From: Bacteroidales bacterium
Lineage (GTDB): Bacteria; Bacteroidota; Bacteroidia; Bacteroidales; F082
Length of the DNA: 35,957 bases
NCBI GenBank assembly: GCA_017553625.1
Contig: JAFZKP010000032.1
Span: 1-35,957, forward strand
Direction: 5' to 3'
In this document: piece by piece, positions 17,303-25,186 of the stretch
How positions within the stretch are numbered: position 1 is the first letter of the stretch
How the letters are laid out: each line of letters starts with the position of its first letter
Program-made: the position numbers and the translations under genes
Notes under the pieces: model-generated
Databases searched by the model: none
Told to the model about the DNA's origin: nothing
Seen by the model: the letters and a program-made list of their open reading frames with translations, nothing else

Positions 17303-20257
17303 ATGGAACTAATCCTACAAACCGGACTTGAGCATCAACAAATACCGGTAGATGCTATTGGCGATGTTTTTGATGGTATAAGTATATCATCGCCAAACCA
17401 GTTTTTTGAGAATCCCATCATTGATTTGCAGGACGAAAAACTAAAGTTTAACATCGATAAGATACAGAAAAACAATGGCTTACATATATCTCAAAGAGGT
17501 TTTGCAAAGCCTGGTAATTGTCTGAATCTTGATATTAAGATGGAGACGGGAACGGGTAAAACTTATGTTTATACTCATACAATATATGAATTGCACAGAA
17601 GATACGGGATTAATAAGTTTATTATAGCGGTACCGACTCTACCTATAAAAGCCGGCACACAACAGTTTATTGCAGAACCTTATGTTTTGAAGCATTTTCA
17701 CAACACATGCGGTTATGGAGCTGATATTAATCTTTGCGTGCTTAACGCCCAGAAAAAGAAAAAAGGAAAGAATTTCTTCCCGTCAGTAATCCGTGACTTT
17801 GTGGAGGGTTCTTTTCAGACACGGAATAAAATATACGTTTTGTTGCTGAATATGTCTTTGATGACCTCTGCAAAGGTGTTGGACAGGGATGATTATGATT
17901 ATGGGGTTCTCGGATTTTATAGGCCGTTTGATGCATTGAGGGCGACAAAGCCTTTTGTTATCATTGACGAGCCTCATCGTTTTTCGAGAGAGCAAAATGC
18001 ATATAAAGCGATAGTCGATGAGTTGAAACCACAGTGCATAATCCGTTATGGTGCAACGTTTCCTGCCACTACAGAGGGACGTGGTAAAAATAAGGTTGAA
18101 AAAACGGATTATTTGAACCTTTTATATGACCTGAATGCTTGCGATGCATTTAATCAAAATTTGATAAAGGGCGTTGCAAAAGAGCATTTTGAACCTTTGT
18201 CGAACAAGGACGAGAAGGTGAAAATATTGTCAATTGACAGTAAAAAATCAGTGACATTTAACTATAAAACATCATCTTCAAGTAAAATGTTTACATTACA
18301 GGCGGGAGAATCTTTAGGTTTAATCAATCAAGATTTGGCTGGACTTTCCATATCAGGAATCGGCAATGGTTTTATAGAGTTGTCAAATGGTCAGGAAAAA
18401 CGGACAGGAGAGGAATTTACCGTCGATATTTATTCTGAGTCTTATCAGGAACAAATGATAAGACTGGCTATACACCGTCATTTTGAGACTGAAAGAAAGA
18501 ATTTTGAACGTCAAATAAAGATAAAGACACTCGCTCTGTTTTTTATTGACAATATTGAATCATATCGTGGAGATGACGAAGGCAAAGGGGCGTGGTTGAG
18601 GGATGTTTTCGATAGATTGCTAAAAGAACGCTTAGAAAAAGAGCTGAATGGAGAAAACAGTGAAGAATATCGGGAGTATCTGAAAGCGAGTTTGGCTAAT
18701 ATTTCTGCGTGTCGGGCCGGCTATTTTGCCCAAGACAATAACGACAGTGATGAAGCTGTTGCTGATGAAGTTGAAGATATTCTGCATAACAAGAAACATC
18801 TGTTATCGTTTAAAAACGATGACGGCACTTATAATACGAGACGTTTTCTTTTTTCAAAATGGACCTTGAAGGAAGGGTGGGACAATCCTAATGTGTTCAC
18901 AATCGCAAAACTGCGTTCAAGCGGAAGTGAAAACAGTAAAATCCAGGAAGTCGGACGAGGATTGCGCCTCCCTGTTGATGAATACGGTAATAGAATCGGC
19001 AACGAGGAGTTCATGTTGAATTATATCGTTGATTTCACCGAAAAGGATTTTGCTAACAAGCTGGTGGCACAAATCAACGGACAGTTGCCGGATGCAGTGT
19101 CAAATGTAATTGGCAAAGAAGAAATTGAACGTGTTGCTGCAATGCGTGGTATTGATGCGATGGCGCTAATGATGGAATTGTACAACAAGAAATTCATAAC
19201 CGACATAAATTGTTCGATAAACGAATCGATGTTGGATGAGTTTTTTGACCAATATCCGGAGTTTAACAGTGTTGGTGTAAGTATAAGCAAGGTTATCGAT
19301 AGAAATAAGAATATAAAAAACACGGTCAAAATCAGGAAGGCGCGTTTTGAGGAGCTGAAAGATTTGTGGAAAGCGATTAATAAAAAATATATCCTTTTTT
19401 ACGACAACGAGATTGATGGTTTGATTGAAAAAGATTTAAGTCTTTTGTTGCGCGGCGGAATATTCTCCTATAATGTGATGACGAGCCAGAGACAGGAAAT
19501 AAAATCAGAAAATGAAAGAATGTCGGTTTTAAATGACAGTGGCGTCAGTTATGTGGTGGAAGGTCATGCTTTGCCTTATAATGAGTTCCTTAAAAGGTTG
19601 AATCGTGCGACAAGTCTTCCAATTAAAGTTATTCACAAAGCCATGGTTAATATCAATGCAAGTGATAATATCAAACCTGGTATGATAAATGAACAATCGT
19701 TGGCAAGAATAATAAGCAGTTTTAATGATTGGAAAAACAAGAACCTGATGGGCAGGTTCAACTACAAACAGGCAAAATATGATGTGAATTCAACTGCTCT
19801 TACTAATGCTGACGGTTCTATTAAAGATGAGATAGTCCAGGGAAGTGTCGGTGTGCACATTGAAAAAGGAAATGTATCCGAAAAGTATTTATACGACACA
19901 ATTGCATACGATTCGGATTTGGAATTGAAAAACATCAAATCGGATATTGATTCTGTAATAGTTTATGGAAAAATTCCGCGTAGGAGTATCTCTATCCCGA
20001 CTATAGCAAATAGCACATACAGCCCTGATTTTATGTATGTTGTCAAAAAGAATAATGGCAAGAAAGAGCTGAATATCATAGTGGAAACAAAAGCCGTTGA
20101 AGGTAAATCTGATCTTAGGGGAGAAGAGCAAACCAAGATTGATTGCGCAAAGAAATTCTTTGAGCAATTAAAACTTGACGGCTATGATGTTGTGTTCCGT
20201 GACCAACTTAATAATAAACAGATGGCTACAATTATATCGGAAGTGTTGATGGAATAG
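17303..20257 (+). CDS. res: type III restriction-modification system, restriction endonuclease (Res)
   Basis: A 984-residue helicase-nuclease, the normal size for Res. The SF2 helicase core has Walker A METGTGKTY (GTGKT at 83-87), the type III variant DEPH of motif II at 222-225 (IIDEPHRFS) and motif VI QEVGRGLRLP at 548-557. The C-terminal PD-(D/E)xK nuclease is intact: SPDF with D909, then VETKA with E928 and K930. Res uses ATP hydrolysis to move or signal along DNA between two head-to-head unmethylated sites and cuts about 25-27 bp from one site; it acts only in complex with Mod. All required motifs are present, so the system looks functional. The gene converges with the amidohydrolase gene, with 12 bases between the stops. 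Confidence 0.94.
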   Translation: MELILQTGLEHQQIPVDAIGDVFDGISISSPNQFFENPIIDLQDEKLKFNIDKIQKNNGLHISQRGFAKPGNCLNLDIKMETGTGKTYVYTHTIYELHRRYGINKFIIAVPTLPIKAGTQQFIAEPYVLKHFHNTCGYGADINLCVLNAQKKKKGKNFFPSVIRDFVEGSFQTRNKIYVLLLNMSLMTSAKVLDRDDYDYGVLGFYRPFDALRATKPFVIIDEPHRFSREQNAYKAIVDELKPQCIIRYGATFPATTEGRGKNKVEKTDYLNLLYDLNACDAFNQNLIKGVAKEHFEPLSNKDEKVKILSIDSKKSVTFNYKTSSSSKMFTLQAGESLGLINQDLAGLSISGIGNGFIELSNGQEKRTGEEFTVDIYSESYQEQMIRLAIHRHFETERKNFERQIKIKTLALFFIDNIESYRGDDEGKGAWLRDVFDRLLKERLEKELNGENSEEYREYLKASLANISACRAGYFAQDNNDSDEAVADEVEDILHNKKHLLSFKNDDGTYNTRRFLFSKWTLKEGWDNPNVFTIAKLRSSGSENSKIQEVGRGLRLPVDEYGNRIGNEEFMLNYIVDFTEKDFANKLVAQINGQLPDAVSNVIGKEEIERVAAMRGIDAMALMMELYNKKFITDINCSINESMLDEFFDQYPEFNSVGVSISKVIDRNKNIKNTVKIRKARFEELKDLWKAINKKYILFYDNEIDGLIEKDLSLLLRGGIFSYNVMTSQRQEIKSENERMSVLNDSGVSYVVEGHALPYNEFLKRLNRATSLPIKVIHKAMVNINASDNIKPGMINEQSLARIISSFNDWKNKNLMGRFNYKQAKYDVNSTALTNADGSIKDEIVQGSVGVHIEKGNVSEKYLYDTIAYDSDLELKNIKSDIDSVIVYGKIPRRSISIPTIANSTYSPDFMYVVKKNNGKKELNIIVETKAVEGKSDLRGEEQTKIDCAKKFFEQLKLDGYDVVFRDQLNNKQMATIISEVLME

Positions 20258-20269
20258 ACGGTTCTGTGA

Positions 20270-21868
20270 CTAATACACCATCTCCCCGTTGATAAAGGTA
20301 TTAACAACCTTCACTTCGGGGATTTTTTCATCTTCAATCGTCATGATGTCTTCGGAAAGGATAACAAAATCTGCTTCCTTACCGATTTCGATGCTTCCTT
20401 TGCGACTTTCTGCGAAATAACCTTTTGCAGCCCAGATTGTCATCGATTTCAAGGCTTCCTCACGAGTTAATCTGTTCTCAATCAAATCTTTACGGGCAAC
20501 GGAGGAATAAAACGTCTTAAGAGGTGAGATGTGCTCGATTGGAAAGTCGGTGCCGTTCACGAGCCAGCCGTTTTGCACGAGCAAGGTCTTGTATGCGTAT
20601 GCGTTCTTAACACGCTCACTTCCAAGCCGCTCCTCGGCCCATGGCATGTCAGAGGTGCAATGCGTCGCCTGAATCGATGGAATGATATTGTATTTTCTGT
20701 AAAGTGCAAAGTCTTGTGGGTCAACGACTTGCGAATGCTCGACGCGCCATCTCAGATTGTTTTCGCCTTTCAAATATTTCGCGTATTCGTTGAGAATCAT
20801 CCTCACACCGCTGTCACCTATGGCATGGCAACAGACCTGATAGCCTGCCTTGTATGCCTTTTCGCACACATGGTCGTAGAAATTCTCGTCTTCGACAATC
20901 AATCCTGATGTTTCGGGTGCGTCGGAATATGGTTCAAGCAGTTTTGCACCACGTGAACCGAGAGCGCCGTCAGCATAAATCTTGACGGAACGTATTGTAA
21001 GTAGTTCTTTCTCAATGACTCCAAACTTCATGAAATAGTCCATGGTCTCGTCGTCGGGGTTCACCATCGCGTTGACTTTCATCTTCAGAATGCCTTGTTG
21101 CTGCAATGAGTCAATCAAGGCGATGGATTTAATGTCAAGACCAGCGTCTGTTACACCGGTGAGTCCGTGTCGGAAGCAATCGCGCTGTGCAATCTTTAAT
21201 GCGTTGATTCTCTGGGTTTTATCGAGTGGTGGAACGATGGCTTTTGCCATGTCTGCAGCATTGTCAAGAAGTATCCCCGTCGGTTTGCCGTTTTTATTTA
21301 ATAGGACTTCACCGCCTTCGATATTGGATTTCTCGTTTAAACCGATGGTTTCCAATACATTAGATGTAACTAACACGGCATGTCCGTCGACTCTTGTGAT
21401 GAGCACCTTTTTGTCTGGAAAACGTTTGTGAAGCTCAGTGTTTTCTGGAAATTCCTTAACTTCCCAAAGATTCTGGTCCCAACCACGTCCCAACAGCCAT
21501 TCTGAATCGTTGTTTTCATCATGTTTTTCAAGCCTGTCCATGACTTCCTCAAACGATTTGCAGCCGTTTAAATCCGCATAACGCACTTTTGTCTCGCCGT
21601 AGCCCACGAAATGGCAGTGCCCGTCGATGAAGCCTGGATAAATGCTTTGTCCTTGTGCGTCAAGGGTTTGGGTGGCATAATAATGGCTTAAAATCTTTCT
21701 ATCAGAGCCAATGGCAATGAATTTTCCGTCTTTTATGGCAAAAGCTGATGCCTTGCTGAATTGATTGTCAACGGTATATGTGTTGCTGTTGTGAACAATT
21801 AAATCCACTTTCGTTTTTTCGCATGAAATCATAGCAAGCAATAATAATACTAAAGGTATTCTTTTCAT
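20270..21868 (-). CDS. YtcJ-like amidohydrolase lipoprotein
   Basis: A 532-residue metal-dependent amidohydrolase of the Amidohydro_3/YtcJ group. The N-terminus MKRIPLVLLLLAMISC is a lipoprotein signal with lipobox cysteine C16, so the enzyme is membrane-tethered in the periplasm or on the surface. The metal-binding HCH of GFIDGHCHF is at residues 84-86. Further family marks are LLGRGWDQN, DGHAVLV, ADGALGSRGAK, CCHAIGDSGVR, WRVEHSQVV and NGTDFPIEH with the late Asp ligand. It hydrolyses an amide or related bond; the substrate is unknown. It begins 2 bases after the ATPase gene and is the last gene of that operon, which may mean it acts on the imported compound, but this is inference. Confidence 0.85.
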   Translation of the reverse strand: MKRIPLVLLLLAMISCEKTKVDLIVHNSNTYTVDNQFSKASAFAIKDGKFIAIGSDRKILSHYYATQTLDAQGQSIYPGFIDGHCHFVGYGETKVRYADLNGCKSFEEVMDRLEKHDENNDSEWLLGRGWDQNLWEVKEFPENTELHKRFPDKKVLITRVDGHAVLVTSNVLETIGLNEKSNIEGGEVLLNKNGKPTGILLDNAADMAKAIVPPLDKTQRINALKIAQRDCFRHGLTGVTDAGLDIKSIALIDSLQQQGILKMKVNAMVNPDDETMDYFMKFGVIEKELLTIRSVKIYADGALGSRGAKLLEPYSDAPETSGLIVEDENFYDHVCEKAYKAGYQVCCHAIGDSGVRMILNEYAKYLKGENNLRWRVEHSQVVDPQDFALYRKYNIIPSIQATHCTSDMPWAEERLGSERVKNAYAYKTLLVQNGWLVNGTDFPIEHISPLKTFYSSVARKDLIENRLTREEALKSMTIWAAKGYFAESRKGSIEIGKEADFVILSEDIMTIEDEKIPEVKVVNTFINGEMVY

Positions 21869-21870
21869 TT

Positions 21871-22629
21871 TTAACTTAGTTCATTCAAAAGATATTGATT
21901 ATCAGCATCTTTAAGTTGGAAATACTTCTGAATAATGCCATTTTTGAGCAATTCAGAGCTTTGTCCGGATGCAAACGGAAGATTCTTGGCGATAATCCAG
22001 ATGTTGTCAGTGTAACGGAGTAGTAACTCGAGGTCGTGTGAACTGAAAAGAATCGCCTTTTTTTGTTCTTTGGCAAGCTTTTTCAGCAATGAGAACAACT
22101 CTATTTTACTTGGATAGTCCAAAAATGCCGTCGGCTCGTCAAGCATGATGATTGGTGTGTTTTGAGCTATTGCCTTGGCTATCATTACCTTCTGTTTTTC
22201 ACCGTCTGACAATGTGTTGAAAACTCTGTCAATCAAATTATTAACTCCAACTAATTCAAGCGATGCTTTAATCTCTTTTTCGTCATTTTCTGAAAGTTTT
22301 CCGAACATTCCGGTGTATGGATAACGTCCCGCTGCGACCACATCGTAAACCTTTAAAAACATGTCGTCAGGGCGTTCGGTTAACACGATGCCAAGCATTT
22401 TTGCGCGTTCGTTGTTGGAATAAAGGTTGATGTCCTTGCCAAACAGCTTGATTTTCCCGCCCAAGGGCTTGATATGCGTCGAAAATGTCTTGAAAAGCGT
22501 CGATTTTCCCGCACCGTTGGGACCGATTAGCGCAATGATGTCGCCCTCGTTCAATGTCACATTGATGTCTGAAACGACGGCTTTGTCGTCATAACCGATT
22601 GATAATGATGATGTCTTTAGTATATCCAT
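21871..22629 (-). CDS. ABC transporter ATP-binding protein, FecE/BtuD/FhuC type
   Basis: A 252-residue ATPase with Walker A GPNGAGKST (36-44), signature TLSDGEKQKVMIAKA, Walker B IIMLDEPTAF and the switch histidine in LFSSHDLELL. The signature LSDGE instead of LSGGE is common in Bacteroidetes members of the iron/cobalamin class. It powers the adjacent FecCD-type permease at the inner membrane. The start lies 2 bases after the permease stop, and 2 bases separate it from the amidohydrolase. Confidence 0.9.
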   Translation of the reverse strand: MDILKTSSLSIGYDDKAVVSDINVTLNEGDIIALIGPNGAGKSTLFKTFSTHIKPLGGKIKLFGKDINLYSNNERAKMLGIVLTERPDDMFLKVYDVVAAGRYPYTGMFGKLSENDEKEIKASLELVGVNNLIDRVFNTLSDGEKQKVMIAKAIAQNTPIIMLDEPTAFLDYPSKIELFSLLKKLAKEQKKAILFSSHDLELLLRYTDNIWIIAKNLPFASGQSSELLKNGIIQKYFQLKDADNQYLLNELS

Positions 22630-22631
22630 TC

Positions 22632-23654
22632 TTATTTTCTACTTTTCATGATGACTGAAATTACAACAGGAGCGCCGATGAAAGCGGTGACGGCGTTTAT
22701 TGGAAGATTGCCGTCAAAACCTGGCATTCGTGCGATTAGGTTGCAAAGAAGCGCCATGTCCATGCCTATAAGCATCGTCGTTGGTATCAGAAGGCGATGG
22801 TCGCTGCTCTTGAACAGGAACCTGGCGATATGTGGCATTGCAAGCCCCACGAATGCGATAGGACCGCAGTAAGCCGTCACGATTGCCGTGAGATAACCCG
22901 AAATTAAAATGATGACAACGCTGTTTTTGCGGATGTTAAGACCCAAATTCTCGGCATACATTTCGCCTAACAGCAAGATATTCAAGTTCTTTGACAGGAA
23001 AAACGACGCGACAAGCCCGATTATGATGCTGATGGAGAATATCGCCATTTTCGAGTTGCCGACACCCGAGAAACTGCCCATTCCCCAAATCACAAAGGCG
23101 TGGATGTCTTCTTTTAGGCTGAAAAACTTCAAGATGTCGGTGATTGAACCTGCCAAATAGGCAATCATCAAGCCTATGATTATCAATGTGGTCATGTTTT
23201 TCATCCTTGCGCTGAACGCGAGCATCACAAAGAGAACCAGCACCGCGCCGATGAAAGCGGCAAGGCTAACACCTATTGTCGACCACCATCCGAATGACGA
23301 GACCGCTGCGCCTGAGATGGCTCCGGTAAGTAATATCACCACGCCCACGCCGAGACTCGCGCCGCTGCTGATGCCGAGCATCGAAGGGTCGGCAAGAGGG
23401 TTGCGGAACAACGTCTGCATCAGAAGACCGGCGACGGCTAATGCAGCACCTGCCAACAAAGCGGTCAAGGCTTGCGGTAGTCTATAATCGAAAATAATGA
23501 CATTCAATGTTTTGTCTTCTGAGTCTTTAAGCAAAACTTTAAGTATGTCATCGAATGAAATCCTGACGGAGCCTACAAACAAATTGAGGGCAAACAACAC
23601 TATTCCAAGTATTATTATGCCTAAAATCCCGATTAAAATCTTGTTGTTTTTCAT
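22632..23654 (-). CDS. ABC transporter permease, FecCD family (siderophore/heme/cobalamin)
   Basis: A 340-residue polytopic membrane protein with about ten helices, the usual size for FecCD/BtuC. Typical segments are DYRLPQALTALLAGAALAVAG near the N-terminus, LMQTLFRNPLADPSMLGISSGAS, and near the C-terminus GPIAFVGLAMPHIARFL (the loop touching the ATPase) and IGAPVVISVIMK. It forms the channel for a metal chelate or corrinoid. Its start overlaps the substrate-binding protein stop by 4 bases, so the genes are co-translated. Substrate (ferric siderophore, heme or B12) cannot be decided from the permease. Confidence 0.9.
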   Translation of the reverse strand: MKNNKILIGILGIIILGIVLFALNLFVGSVRISFDDILKVLLKDSEDKTLNVIIFDYRLPQALTALLAGAALAVAGLLMQTLFRNPLADPSMLGISSGASLGVGVVILLTGAISGAAVSSFGWWSTIGVSLAAFIGAVLVLFVMLAFSARMKNMTTLIIIGLMIAYLAGSITDILKFFSLKEDIHAFVIWGMGSFSGVGNSKMAIFSISIIIGLVASFFLSKNLNILLLGEMYAENLGLNIRKNSVVIILISGYLTAIVTAYCGPIAFVGLAMPHIARFLFKSSDHRLLIPTTMLIGMDMALLCNLIARMPGFDGNLPINAVTAFIGAPVVISVIMKSRK

Positions 23655-24781
23655 TTCATTCTGTAAAAATATCGTGGTGCATAGTCTTTTTCTATCATCT
23701 CCGGATGGAACACGAAGACGAAGTCTTTCAGCAGCACGTCAGGTTCGTATTCCGACTTCTCGAAATATCCGCTTTGGCGAATGTCGCATACGATAATGTT
23801 TCTGTCTTTATAAGCTTTAAAAAACGTATATAATTCATTTTCAACGGCTAAGCGTTCATAAGAGAAAGGCTTGTTGGTAGAATTCATAATGCGCCAATAG
23901 TCCGCGTCACGCGCCTTCGACAACACCGTTTCTGCGTCAACAGGCAGGCTCGCTGTGGAGTTGTTGTCTTTCCAGATGTAATTAGCCCCCGCGTCGTGGA
24001 AAATCTGTGAAATGTAGCTCATCCCGCCAGGAAGATACCACTGACCCTCAAACGGCAAATCCGAGAATACTGTCGGGCGGTTTTCGACGTTTTCGCAAAG
24101 CGATTTCAATGATTCATAGCGACTTACGATTTCATTAAACCATTTGTCGGTGTCTTTTTCGCGACAAGTTAAAAATCCTATTACTTTAAGCCATTCCGCG
24201 CGTCCAAGTGGATGATTTTCAAGGTAATCGGCAAAAGGAAACATCACCGCACCGGTCAAATCTCCGATTTCGGTCTTTGGAACAGTCGAATATGGCGTGT
24301 AAAGTATTACGTCGGGGTGGAGGTTGATGGCGATTTCGGTTTTTAAACTCGTCTCAATGCCGACATCCTCTATCTTTTTCTCTGCCAAAAGTCTCTTGAT
24401 TTCAATGTTGTCGGTGTAGTCACTTTCAAGAATCCCTTTCACGCGTCCAATCTCGCCAAGTTCAAGAAACACAGACCATTGTGTTGAAGAATAGGCGATA
24501 ACAGATTGCACTGGAGTGCGGATGACAGCCTTGTTTTCAAGCTCGTTCGGAAGCTGTAACGAATCTGGATAAAGATAAAACTCGCCAAGCGATTTCTCGT
24601 TCCAAGGATTTGAAACGTTGACGTAATATCCTGATTTATAATTGTTTACTATGATATAACTAGTATAACGCATCAGGTTCTCGTCATCCTGACTCGCGTT
24701 TTTGTTTGATGTCTGTGTTTCATTTTTACAAGAAATGAATCCAAAAATGATTGAAACACAGATTATTAGCCATTTTTTCAT
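23651..24781 (-). CDS. ABC transporter substrate-binding lipoprotein (iron/cobalamin class)
   Basis: A 376-residue periplasmic binding protein of the PF01497 type. MKKWLIICVSIIFGFISC is a lipoprotein signal with lipobox cysteine C18. Mature sequence shows VIRTPVQSVIAYSSTQWSVF (first strand region), VGIETSLKTEIAINLHPDVIL (the typical 'G...S.E.I..L.PDVV' step), FPFADYLENHPLGRAEWLKVIG and GANYIWKD. It captures the ligand and hands it to the permease below. It is first in an operon: its promoter -7 box lies about 29 bases upstream. No TonB-dependent receptor is encoded nearby, so the ligand is unknown. Confidence 0.86.
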   Translation of the reverse strand: MKKWLIICVSIIFGFISCKNETQTSNKNASQDDENLMRYTSYIIVNNYKSGYYVNVSNPWNEKSLGEFYLYPDSLQLPNELENKAVIRTPVQSVIAYSSTQWSVFLELGEIGRVKGILESDYTDNIEIKRLLAEKKIEDVGIETSLKTEIAINLHPDVILYTPYSTVPKTEIGDLTGAVMFPFADYLENHPLGRAEWLKVIGFLTCREKDTDKWFNEIVSRYESLKSLCENVENRPTVFSDLPFEGQWYLPGGMSYISQIFHDAGANYIWKDNNSTASLPVDAETVLSKARDADYWRIMNSTNKPFSYERLAVENELYTFFKAYKDRNIIVCDIRQSGYFEKSEYEPDVLLKDFVFVFHPEMIEKDYAPRYFYRMK

Positions 24782-24809
24782 AAAAAGTCACTAAAAAATT
24801 TATAATATG

Positions 24810-24817
24810 CAAAATTA
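24810..24817 (-). promoter_or_regulatory. -7 box of the ABC importer operon
   Basis: The minus strand reads TAATTTTG, a match to TAnnTTTG, 28 bases before the lipoprotein start. It is arranged back to back with the + strand -7 box at 24831-24838, leaving no room for a long leader such as a cobalamin riboswitch. Confidence 0.6.
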
Positions 24818-24830
24818 CGAAAATTATTAT

Positions 24831-24838
24831 TATCTTTG
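24831..24838 (+). promoter_or_regulatory. -7 box of the mutL operon
   Basis: TATCTTTG matches the Bacteroidetes consensus TAnnTTTG, 19 bases before the first ATG of the operon at 24858. The -33 element is not obvious. Confidence 0.6.
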
Positions 24839-24857
24839 CAGTTTAAAATAAAGAGTT

Positions 24858-25184
24858 ATGGGAATTTTCATGTTTCACAGGCCATCGATGCCGAAGTTTA
24901 ATTATATTCCAAGATATTACAATCCGGAAAAAGAGGAGTTGGAAAAGAGAAAGGCTGCAATGGGTTTGGATTCAAAACTCTCTGACAGTGAAAGACTTAG
25001 GGTGCAGATGAGACAGAGATGGGGCAGAAGTATTGATGATGGAAAACTAAAACAAGGCTATTCCTTCAAATGGCTGAGATATGCAATAATCATTGGCATT
25101 TCAGCATTTTTAATATCAGTGATATTCTTCACTCCATTTCTGGAGAATTTTGTAACGATGTTCCTGAAGATGGGAGGTAAGTAG
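24858..25184 (+). CDS. small membrane protein upstream of mutL
   Basis: A 108-residue protein with no signal peptide. The N-terminal half is basic and charged (YYNPEKEELEKRKA, SERLRVQMRQRWGRS). One strong hydrophobic segment follows at about 74-95 (YAIIIGISAFLISVIFFTPF) with a short amphipathic tail. From memory, similar small proteins stand just upstream of mutL in other Bacteroidales, but no function is known to me. It opens the operon, and mutL begins 2 bases after its stop, so the pair is probably co-translated. A membrane-proximal role is likely from the helix alone. Confidence 0.75.
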   Translation: MGIFMFHRPSMPKFNYIPRYYNPEKEELEKRKAAMGLDSKLSDSERLRVQMRQRWGRSIDDGKLKQGYSFKWLRYAIIIGISAFLISVIFFTPFLENFVTMFLKMGGK

Positions 25185-25186
25185 AT

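Noticed and set aside
24782-24857. Possible cobalamin riboswitch upstream of the FecCD-type importer, which would tie it to B12-dependent KamE
   Set aside because: Only 76 bases separate the divergent starts, both -7 boxes fit in it, and no B12-box-like conserved segment is visible. The substrate of the importer stays open.
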